DNA from: Ustilago trichophora
Lineage: Eukaryota; Basidiomycota; Ustilaginomycetes; Ustilaginales; Ustilaginaceae
Length of the DNA: 64,000 nucleotides
Reading direction: 5' to 3'
NCBI GenBank assembly: GCA_900323505.1
Contig: OOIN01000007.1
Coordinates: forward strand, 682,001-746,000
The notes beneath the pieces were generated by a model. It saw nothing but the letters and a program-made list of their open reading frames with translations. It searched no databases and was not told where the DNA came from. Both the position numbers and the translations under genes were made by a program. Below are positions 56,062 through 64,000 of the stretch, in pieces (positions within the stretch are counted from its first letter, which is position 1; each line of letters opens with the position of its first letter).

Positions 56062-56678
56062 CTTGGCTGAATGATGGTTCGGATGCTGTCCGAGTCAAGG
56101 TGGAGCCAAGAATGAGTGATGTTGGAGAGGAGGCAAGATTTAGAGAGTCGGACACCTTTCCGAACCCTGAGAGGTGGAACTGACACGCAAAAAGAATTTT
56201 TGGCTTTACAAGAAGAAAGCCCACGCTCAGACCGTCTTTTCTGCCTTTTGCTGGAAAAAGAAAAAGAAAAAGAAAAAGAAAAAAGAAAAAAAAAAAAAAA
56301 AAAAAAGTTGGAGAATCAAAATTTCAGGCTTCAAAAAATGAGAGGGCAACACGGAAATCTGTGTGGAGCTTTTTGCGTATTATGTGTTAGAGCTTTGGAG
56401 GACACATATTTTGATATTGCCGCTGTGGCAAACTCATGATGTCGATGGATGAGCTACAACAACGATGCCTGACATCTCAGGGTAAGGCACCGTGAAGATA
56501 CTGTATCCTAATAAAGCTTTCTCACAGACAGAAATGATGCACGGGAAGATATCTGTTGGATTACTGAAGAACTAGGAGAACAGATCAGAGCAGTTGAACA
56601 AGCTGAAGCTGCTCAGCGGTAAAGCGCTATCGAGAGTGCCGAGAGCTCGAAAAAATGGAGACAGTTGCAATATTGTTC
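56062..56678. other. Intergenic region with purine tract, upstream of syo1
   Basis: 617 bp between the syo1 start and the stop of the isomerase gene. An AAAAAG-repeat/poly-A tract (about 56250-56306; poly-pyrimidine on the syo1 sense strand) lies 190-245 bp upstream of syo1. No gene seen. Confidence 0.65.
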
Positions 56679-57158
56679 TTACTGCTTGTCAGCAGCGCCC
56701 TCGTACGAGCAGATAGCTTGCACCTTAGCCGCGCTAGCACTGCTCGTATCAAACTTGTATCCCAACCACTCCTTTGCCAACTTCCTTGCCAGCTCCAGGC
56801 CGATGACACGCTGACCCATGCAGAGCACCTGAGCGTCGTTGCTCAAGATGGCCCTTTCGACGGAGTAGGAATCGTGGGCGGTGACGGCACGTACGCCGTT
56901 GACCTTGTTGGCCGCAATAGCGACACCAAGACCGGTACCGCAAATGAGGAGGGCTCGGTCAACTTCACCGCTAGCGACTTTGCGAGCGGCGGTGACGGCA
57001 ACATGAGGATAGGCGGTCTTGTCAGCGTTGGAGGGGACTCCAACGTCGATGACAGATTCTACACGGGGATCGGACTCGAAGTCCTTGATGAGGGCGTTCT
57101 TGTAGTCCACACCGGCTTCGTCGCAGCCAAAGGCAATCTTCCACTTTTGCTGTGACAT
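56679..57158 (-). CDS. RpiB/LacAB-family sugar-phosphate isomerase (EryI/DerI-like)
   Basis: The 159-residue protein is a complete RpiB fold. The catalytic Cys73 is in [22 protein letters not shown]; the N-terminal phosphate motif is GCDEAG (residues 11-16) where ribose-5-phosphate isomerase B usually has DHAG. The segment [20 protein letters not shown] and then [21 protein letters not shown] is the version I associate with D-erythrulose-4-phosphate isomerases (EryI, DerI) rather than with E. coli RpiB. Such enzymes make D-erythrose-4-phosphate in erythritol catabolism. The divergent neighbour is a TIM-like enzyme of the same pathway. Plain RpiB activity is the alternative. No intron. Confidence 0.88.
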   Translation of the reverse strand: MSQQKWKIAFGCDEAGVDYKNALIKDFESDPRVESVIDVGVPSNADKTAYPHVAVTAARKVASGEVDRALLICGTGLGVAIAANKVNGVRAVTAHDSYSVERAILSNDAQVLCMGQRVIGLELARKLAKEWLGYKFDTSSASAAKVQAICSYEGAADKQ

Positions 57159-58074
57159 GTTGAGAGAGGTGATGTGTGTTTGAGTTGCTTGAGATCAAAG
57201 ATGGAGATATGCTGATGGTAGTGAGATCAGATAGGTGATGCAATAGAAGTTCTTGGGATGATATACAAAAACAACCCGGCCAAAGCACAGGTGCTGATCC
57301 GAGCGTGAGGTTTCTGATTGCGCCACCCACAAGTCAAGCTGAACCTTTGCCTTCAGTGAGCAGAATGTTCTGAAATCATCTCACTGCAACACAGTCAAAA
57401 TCGGCGTTTCCGCACCTTGTCCCCGCTCTCTTTCTCCCTCGAAATTCGTGGGGGCCACACAATGCAGGTGAAGCGCGGAATGGCTCAGGCGGGGGGTGAC
57501 GCACAGCACAAAAAAGTGTATTGACCCAACTACAACTCTCCCCAATTCACCGATAATCAATTCTGGTGCATCAATTTAAAAACTCCACTTTCACCGCAAC
57601 GGCGACTTGGAAAGCTTTTTCTTTCTCTGGCGATTGGTCACTGCGCTGGTGATACAAATACAGTACAGTACAGTACAGTACAATAGAGAAAGAGAGCTCT
57701 TTCGGCGTTTTCCGCCGCCGTGCTGTTTGATTTGGATCTTCTGATTTTCCGCCAGATCAAGTCTCAGAGGAAACGATACAGCGCTTTGGAAGATCTGTTC
57801 TCTCTGAACGGTGTGAACGCTGTGTTGATCTGGTTTGAGTTGAAAGCAATCGCGTTGAAAGTCGCATTGTGGCGGGCGAGAGTGCCGTGTGCCTGAAATT
57901 CTCCAGCTTGCGATTGACACTCAGAGATCGCAACCCCGCACTCGACTGAGCATGCGTGTCACCTCCTCCAAACCATCTCCATTCGACCCCAGCCCTCCTC
58001 CCCGTCATCCACCATCGCACCAATTCATCCCTTTCAGACACGATACGACTCAGAAATTGGGACATTCGCATACC
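57159..58074. promoter_or_regulatory. Shared promoter of the two isomerase genes
   Basis: 916 bp between opposite start codons. It contains a (CAGTA)n run at 57661-57682. An in-frame ATG at 57952 exists upstream of the plus-strand start, so the true intergenic space may be shorter. No TATA box is certain. Confidence 0.6.
57661..57682. repeat. (CAGTA)n pentanucleotide repeat
   Basis: Four perfect CAGTA units, between the two divergent isomerase genes. Confidence 0.9.
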
Positions 58075-58911
58075 ATGTCCAACCCCACCTCCTCTCCCAC
58101 GGGCCGTCGCCCGCTCGTAGGCGTTTCTTTCAAGATGTACTTTGACATTCCCAAAACCGCCTCCTATCTCTCCTCGACCATCTCGCTTCTCTCCACCGCC
58201 CATTCCACCCTCTCTCAGCCAACGGACATCTTTGTGATCCCCGACTTTATCACCCTTACATCTGTTGCCTCCCAAATCACCACCTCCTCCTCCCCGCTCC
58301 TTTTGGGAGCGCAAGACGTGCATTCCGAAGACACTGGAGCGTTCACCGGTGAAGTCTCCCCCTTGGTTCTCTCCCAAGCAGGGGTGAAATTTGTCGAGAT
58401 TGGCCATGCCGAAAGGCGCCGCTACTTTGGAGAGACTGATGAAGACGTTGCCAACAAAGCTGCTGGAATCGCAAGGAACAATATGGTGCCGCTGATTTGC
58501 ATTGGCGAGGTTTCCAGGCCGAAGAACATTGACTCGCTCTCGATTGAAGATGTTGAGACGGTTGTAGAGGAATGTTGGCGACAAATCAGACCAGCGCTGG
58601 AGGCGATGGGACGGGATAAGGAGGTGGTTCTGGCTTACGAACCAGTATGGGCAATTGGCAAAAGTGAACCGGCAAGCCCTGAGTACGTGGTCAAGATCAC
58701 AAAGGCCCTCAGGAGGAGATACAACAAGGAGTATGTCGAGTCGGACAAGGGAAGGACGGATGAGAGCATGAGGATCTTGTACGGTGGCAGTGCGGGGCCG
58801 GGACTGTTTGAAAAGATTCGGGAAGGTGTGGATGGGCTGTTTTTGGGAAGGTTTGCTCACCAGCCCCAGGCCTTTATCGACACGATCAAGGAGGTTGCGG
58901 GAATCAAGTGA
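58075..58911 (+). CDS. TIM-like isomerase (EryH/LerI-like, L-erythrulose-1-phosphate isomerase)
   Basis: The 278-residue protein is a triosephosphate-isomerase barrel with all catalytic residues: Lys20 in VSFKMYF, His111 in EIGHAERRRYFGE, Glu189 in AYEPVWAIG, and YGGSAGPG near the end. It differs from glycolytic TIM in ways typical of the erythrulose-phosphate branch: the first strand is GVSFKMYF rather than GNWKMNG, His is followed by Ala-Glu (GHAERR, not GHSERR), and after WAIG it has KSEPAS instead of TGK. In bacteria EryH/LerI isomerises L-erythrulose-1-phosphate to D-erythrulose-4-phosphate, the substrate of the RpiB-like partner. Start at 58075 gives a family-like N-terminus; 57952 would add 41 disordered residues. 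Intron-free. Confidence 0.88.
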   Translation: MSNPTSSPTGRRPLVGVSFKMYFDIPKTASYLSSTISLLSTAHSTLSQPTDIFVIPDFITLTSVASQITTSSSPLLLGAQDVHSEDTGAFTGEVSPLVLSQAGVKFVEIGHAERRRYFGETDEDVANKAAGIARNNMVPLICIGEVSRPKNIDSLSIEDVETVVEECWRQIRPALEAMGRDKEVVLAYEPVWAIGKSEPASPEYVVKITKALRRRYNKEYVESDKGRTDESMRILYGGSAGPGLFEKIREGVDGLFLGRFAHQPQAFIDTIKEVAGIK

Positions 58912-59322
58912 AGAGGAAGCTTGATGTACTCTGTATATAGCCTCATATAGCTCGCCATTATCCCCATGTCGTGTCATTTTGGATAAACTTCAATACCCTG
59001 CTCTCAACGCTCATGTTGAGTGCGTCCATCAACGGATGTCTGTAGAAGGGCCGATGGAACGCGTTCCCTTCAACTTGTTGTTGCTCGGACAATACCTCCC
59101 TGAGGCCTCATCCGCTACCCTGCAGACATCTTGCGCAGAGTCATCAACCATTTCAGCTTGCATGTGCATCCATCGTCATCGATTGAGATCACGAACGTCC
59201 ACAGAGCGACAATTCAACTTCACAACTGTGCATCACACGATCAAAGTGGCGCTGCCAGCGAGTACCGAGGGAACGAGAAATTGTGGTGCTATTGCTGGAA
59301 GAGAGACCCTTCTAGGCCTTGT
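58912..59322. other. Convergent intergenic region
   Basis: 411 bp between stop codons of the TIM-like gene and the small five-exon gene. No feature recognised. Confidence 0.6.
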
Positions 59323-60091
59323 TTAAGGCTCCTTGACCGACAGCTCGCCCTCTTTGAATTGCCTTGCCCACTGCAATCGCCACAAGATTCAAGACGAACA
59401 AATGTAGATTTGGTCAGTTTCGGTGTCGTTCTACGGAGTGTTTCCGCAGAGCGGGTAGATTGTGAGGATTACTTACGTTCATGGAAGGGATTGGCTTGGT
59501 GGGGGCATTGTGTCTCCACTGTTTTGCGTACGTGGCATTCAAAGAAGATCACAATAATGTCAGAAGGCAGCTCAGAGACGTGCAAGAAAAGAGAGGGAAA
59601 GGGTGTAAGGGTGAGTGGTGGGGATGCCTACCTCTCGGTCAGCGCTGTATGTCCAGACGCCATATGTTGCGAGTGCGATGCCGACTGCGCAGACTGCGGT
59701 ATTCGAGACCCAGTTGTTGGGGCTGTTCAGCAAAACGAGAATGTGTTCATAGATCGCGGTCAGTCTTGAGCAACCAGAATGAACATGTAAAGGTTGAGTC
59801 GGGGCTTACCGAGTCCACCAGCCACCAGCAGGCGACCACACCTCCTTGGGATAAGGGTATCGAGGTCCAGCTCCCTGTTGCATTCATCGCCCCAAGATGC
59901 AGCGTTTGTGTCAATAGATTGGTCCATTTGTTGGTCATCGAGACAGATCGAGAGAGAGGGAGAGAGTTGCGAGAAATTGTGTTAGCGAATTGCACCGTCT
60001 TCTTCTCCACTGTGCTGCAGAGAAGCTTGTTGCAATGCCGAATTGATTTGCTTCGCGCTGTTCGCGCAGGTTCAAGGTTGGCACTTACCAT
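59323..60091 (-). CDS. 82-residue single-span protein, likely small complex I subunit
   Basis: Five exons: 60089-60091, 59810-59874, 59632-59722, 59477-59518 and 59323-59370 (3+65+91+42+48 = 249 nt), all GT-AG, ending in TAA. The first exon is only ATG, directly before GTAAGT. The product starts MGAGPRYPYPKEVWSPAGGW, continues RPNNWVSNTAV, has one membrane span (VCAVGIALATYGVWTYSA), then DREWRHNAPTKPIPSMNW and ARQFKEGELSVKEP. The YPK-VWSPAGGW / W-ANTA / single-span / R-H--P---PS--W pattern is one I associate with a small fungal inner-membrane subunit of complex I (NUXM-type or 6.6-kDa-type). The gene model is well supported by five joins in frame; the subunit name is tentative. Confidence 0.82.
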
Positions 60092-60422
60092 GTTGATTAG
60101 GTTCAATGAAAGGGAATGAGTGTTGGATCGAGATGGTCAAAAGTCAAGTGTAGAGGATGCCAAAGTGATGGTGAGCAGAGTAGAGATTCGGGCGCGAATT
60201 GCAATCCTCTGATTCGTGTCGGTTCCGAGTCAGATCGCAACAAAATCGGGCCAACCTTACGGGTTTTAGCCATGCTTTAAAGTCTAACATCTTGAAATTA
60301 AAAAATTGAAAGCGTGTCTGCGTGTCTGCGTGTCTCTGTGTTCTTCGTAGCGCTCAGATCATCCCGCGACACCATCATCTTCCGCACCGCTCTCGAACAT
60401 TCGAATACGGCGTGGTTCAACG
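60092..60422. promoter_or_regulatory. Divergent promoter, small complex I-like gene and EMC2
   Basis: 331 bp between opposite starts. A GTGTCTGC triplication at about 60314-60337 (CGTGTCTG repeats) is the only visible structure. Confidence 0.55.
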
Positions 60423-61494
60423 ATGGCGACAGCACACTTTCAAGTCACGGGGAACCCGGAGACGGACCCAAAAGCAGCAGCGCAATGGCTGGCTGAGCAA
60501 CGACGGTACGCCTCTTTCTCCCCCTCTCTCTTCCTCAACTCTTCGAGCCAGACCCAACTGACCACACTTTTCCTCCAACCTTGTCTCAATCGCAACGCTT
60601 GCGCACCGCTGAAATCGCAGCCGTCCAATCCGAGCACCCCACAAAACCGTCCAGTACGGCGAGCTCATCATCACCCAAGGTGGTCTCTCCTCCTTACCGG
60701 ACGAAGATCTATGGTCCATACTCGAGCAAGTTGCTATCGCCGCGATCGAAGTCTCCCGTTTCGATCTTGCCGAGCTATGCATCTCGCGCCTTACGTCTCG
60801 CTTCCCATCCTCCCAGCGCGTAACATGCTTGCAAGGAATGCTCCTCGAAGGCCAAGGCAACCCTTCCGCCGCGCTTCAACTGTACGACACTGCACTGGCC
60901 AAAGAAGAAACCTCGCTCATCATCTCTCGCCGACGCATCGCCGCACTCAAATCCCTCGGTGACACCAAAAAGGTCCTGGAAGCACTCAACTCGCACCTCG
61001 ATACATTCTACAACGATCCCGAAGGATGGCAGGAGCTGGCAGAGGTGTATGCCAACGAAGCGATGTACGCCCAGAGTGCATTTGCGCTCGAAGAGGTGCT
61101 TCTCCAGATTCCCCAAAACAGCTTTTTCCACTTGAAGTACGCAGAGACCCTCTACACCGCGGGTGAAACAGCAAAGGCATACAAGGCCTACTTGAGGGTT
61201 CTGGAAATGTGTCAGAGCGATGGAGACGCTTTGACGCAGGTCAGTGGTAAACAGGGTGGTCCATGGGTCCGCGCACTGTGGGGTATAAAGATGGCTACTA
61301 CCGCCCTTATCGCTTCACCAGCACCAACAGGGAAAGGCTCAAATGTATCAGAAGACAACATCGACCAGTCCAAGGTGAAGAGGATTGATGAACTGGTGAC
61401 AAATTTGCTCCTCAACAAGGTGTATATCCCTCAAGCGGTGCCCGCTAAGCATCTGCGTGATGCGGCACGGTCGGTACTCGCCGTTTCTGCATAA
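60423..61494 (+). CDS. emc2: ER membrane complex subunit 2 (EMC2)
   Basis: EMC2 is the cytosolic TPR scaffold of the ER membrane insertase. Exons 60423-60505 and 60621-61494 (83+874 nt, phase 2) encode 318 residues; the join reads LAEQR-R-RPIRAPHKTVQYG. Family stretches follow: DEDLWSILEQVAIAAIEVSR, FDLAELCISRLTSRFP, SQRVTCLQGMLLEGQG, then the TPRs LQLYDTALAKEET, RRRIAALKSLGDTKKVLEAL, GWQELAEVYANEAMYAQSAF, ALEEVLLQIPQNSFFHLKYA and ETLYTAGETAKAYKAYLR. The length matches EMC2 (about 300). The intron lies 28 codons after the start. Confidence 0.92.
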
Positions 61495-62691
61495 GACATC
61501 ATCTTGCTGTTGCGAGTTCGCCTTCCGGTGGTGTTGCAATGTATTCCATGCCTTTCGAAGACAGTCAACGCTACATGAGTGATCTTGAAGTGAGAACCGG
61601 TGAGATCGCTCAGCTATTCGAAAAGCTTCCTTCTGGCTGAATGCAAGTCTGTCCTTGATGACGAGACACTCGAAAGGTGTGCAATGGTGGGGGGAAAGAT
61701 GAAGCACAGCTCCCGGAATGACCCTGATTCAGCCCACAAAGGCTTGCCTCTGGTGCAGACTCGAGAGCTTTCCCCATCACACGTCACCGTCCCGCTACCC
61801 TAGGGTCCAAAAATCATCCGATGGTATGGTACGAGCTCGAATCCAAACGCAGCAGGGTGGTGTGAGTATACGACGGAGGAATCTGACCCACATCGCTGTG
61901 GGTTGTCGCCACCCTTTCTCCATTGCTTGCCACCGAAAAGGGAGTTCGAGTACAAGCGGAGGACCACCCATCGGGCCGGTCTGGTCCAGAACTCGCACGC
62001 TCGCTGTATAGCGTGGGATGAAGGAGACCCACCAATTCTCCGAGGACGAGAATTCACGGCAACGAAATCGTCGCCAAGAGCTGTGGCGCACGTTTTTCCA
62101 CCTCACCTTGCCTTCTCGTCCATCTTGATGAGCACAATAGGGAGAAGAAACTTTTAGCAAGCTAGCATCAGTCATACTCTAAATTGTATAGCTTCTTGTC
62201 GCCACGTCATGGCCAGTCGGGATGAGAGGGACTACTTTATGTGGTATCAGATGAACTCAACAATGATAGACGTAGTGAAACCCGCCGATGTGCTACCCAC
62301 CTCATTTGACTCCACCAAATCGGTGTGCCAGCCGGTCGCATTGTGCTCCCACTGTGCGTCGCTCCCAATCGCCTTCATCAACGTGCTATATTGCCCATCA
62401 CTGACCGTGTCTCTTTCGGTATTCCGGGTGTACCCTCAATTTGTCTTGCAACAGCAGGATCCAGTTTCCACTGTATATGCCGTATCACAGGACGAGATTC
62501 GAGTCGAGCTCGAGCTGTGGGGCCATCACTTCATCAGCCTTTCGTCCTCTTGCCTTGCTCTGCCCCTGATACGCCACCTGCCTTTTCGGAAAGTTATATA
62601 TACAGCCCCCTCCATATTCCCCCCTCTCACCTTTTCGACACAATCTCAACAATTACGTACTCTACTGTATAGAAAATCTCTCAGAGCAAGG
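61495..62691. other. Intergenic region upstream of the secreted protein gene
   Basis: 1.2 kb of sequence without a recognisable gene, with a TATATATA element at 62595-62602, 90 bp before the secreted protein's ATG. Confidence 0.6.
62595..62602 (+). promoter_or_regulatory. TATA box of the secreted-protein gene
   Basis: TATATATA followed by a pyrimidine-rich leader up to ATG 62692. Confidence 0.6.
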
Positions 62692-64000
62692 ATGGTGAAA
62701 CTGAAACATTGTTTCATCCTTCTCGCTTCCGCTTTAGCTTCGGCTAACGCTGCTGCCATCGTCAAGGGTAAGTTTCATTCAGACACCTCCCCGCACTCAC
62801 CCGAGCTCGATTTCAGATGTTTTTGAATGGAAGAGTTGCTGACGTATATGCCCACTCTTTCTGTTGCTGCCTTTTTGATGGCGTACAGGCGTTGAGCATG
62901 GCCAAGCTCTCCAGCGTCGCTATGCGAATGTTCAGGGCGAAGAAGGTCGCGATGGGAGCGACCTAGGCTTCAACCATCCTGGCCAGAAGTCTGAGCACAC
63001 TCTCGCCAAAAGAATCCACGTCGACACTGTTGAAGAGCTCAAGAGTCTCATTCATGATCAGAATCTCAAAGAGATGAGCCAGAACTACAACACTCACGGC
63101 CACTGTGACGGACCCGATTCGGAGACTTGCAACCTCAACATTTGCGAACTTCGTACACCCGGTTGTCGTCCTTTCACCAACGGTCAGAAGGTGAAATACG
63201 CCCGCCAGATTGATGAGCTGACGTTTAAAGTCTTGTCTACGGGTAAATGTAACCCCAACGCCGAGGCCACCAAGGACATCTGCAACGGATTTGGATATTG
63301 CGACCTGTTCAACCTCAATGGTCACCCTCAGACCGACTGTCCGTCCCTGACCACCCAAAAGGACTACCTTGAGCTGCTTTCCCACCTCGAATGGCAGGAT
63401 GACAGTGAATCGTTCGTCTATCGCAAAGACTTGCTGCTTGGTTCGACTAAGGAGGACTCCTCCGACCACTCGCACAGTGGTGAGGCTGACGGTCATATGA
63501 CTGGTCACCTGTCGAAGCGCGCTGTTTCTATGGTCGAGTCACTTCTAGCTCGCGATGTTGTCAAGCCTCAGCCTGATGGCAAAGAGGCCCCGTCCGCTGG
63601 CGCCGATGACAACCAAAGCAGCCTGGTCAAAATTGGTGGCACGCATCAGAAGCGAGCTCTCCCAGGCACCAGTGATCAGGATGGCCGAGGCCATCCCGAA
63701 GCCCCTGACCAGGTGCCTTCGGGAGCATTGGATCAGTTAATGGTTTCCATGGTGTCTTCGTCCCTCGCTTCCATGGAGATGATCGATCAGATGAGCACGT
63801 TCTCAGCGAATCTGTACTTCCAGAAGAAAGGCGTGTGCCAGAGTGGCAGTCAAAACTGTGAGGACGGCCTTTGCAGTCTCGGAAGCCCAGGTTGCGCGCC
63901 TATGTCGAGGACCATCAAGTACAAGATGAAGCAGATGTTCAAGCAAATGCTCAACAAGCTTTTCGACACTGGCACATGCACGCCTTCTCCTGCGAACGCG
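62692..64000 (+). CDS. Secreted cysteine-rich repeat protein with dibasic processing sites (3' end beyond window)
   Basis: Exon 1 (62692-62767) and exon 2 (62889 to beyond 64000), joined in phase 1, give at least 396 residues without a stop. Residues 1-22 are a signal peptide (MVKLKHCFILLASALASANA). Dibasic sites follow at RR 35-36, KR 66-67, KR 235-236 and KR 280-281, typical of Kex2 cleavage in the Golgi. Two copies of a Cys module start at Cys98 and Cys342: spacing C-x7-C-x4-C-x6-C-x27-C and C-x6-C-x4-C-x6-C-x27-C, with shared PGC before and TGxC at the end. Between them is a low-complexity acidic/His linker. I do not recognise the family. It has the features of a plant-associated fungal effector or a processed structural peptide precursor. 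The right edge cuts the second module. Confidence 0.88.

Overview
The window reads as chromosomal DNA of a basidiomycete smut fungus (Ustilaginomycetes; Ustilago, Sporisorium, Pseudozyma or a close relative). The reasons are dense genes on both strands, many long intron-free genes beside others with a few short GT-AG introns, long CT/GA microsatellites, intron-containing nuclear tRNAs, and a long Rad51 paralog of the kind known as Rec2 in Ustilago maydis. I placed the organism from gene content and style only; no search was possible.

Layout. 1-9 kb: hub1/UBL5 (cut by the left edge), tRNA-Cys, a roadblock dynein light chain, a glutaredoxin-like protein, a coiled-coil orphan, the Hsp90 co-chaperone Cns1 and a complex I assembly factor (NDUFAF2-like). 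9-15 kb: exportin CSE1 converging on a Rec2-like recombination protein. 16-25 kb: UDP-galactopyranose mutase, hexokinase and an aldo-keto reductase, separated by 1-2 kb intergenic stretches rich in simple repeats. 26-38 kb: a large Ser/Pro-rich orphan, a JmjC oxygenase, tRNA-Arg, an amino-acid permease, the G-patch splicing factor Spp2 and a TRIC-channel-like membrane protein. 38-52 kb: a TAPT1/Emp65 protein, a carnosine N-methyltransferase-like enzyme, a Mn-superoxide dismutase, an auxin-efflux-carrier-type transporter, a Pyp1-like sugar phosphatase and a three-RRM Gbp2/Hrb1-like protein. Two tRNA-Gly genes in inverted orientation bracket the last three. 52-64 kb: the ribosomal-protein import adaptor Syo1, a head-to-head pair of sugar-phosphate isomerases, a five-exon 82-residue gene that may be a small complex I subunit, EMC2, and a secreted cysteine-rich protein cut by the right edge.

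Most genes are housekeeping and independent of each other. Two places stand out. The divergent RpiB-like/TIM-like pair at 56.7-58.9 kb has the enzyme combination that turns L-erythrulose-1-phosphate into D-erythrose-4-phosphate in erythritol catabolism. The protein at the right edge carries a signal peptide, several dibasic (Kex2-type) sites and a duplicated cysteine module with identical 4-6-27 spacing, as expected of a processed secreted peptide precursor or effector. Several genes also have an intron at or inside the initiator codon, including one exon made of only the three bases ATG.
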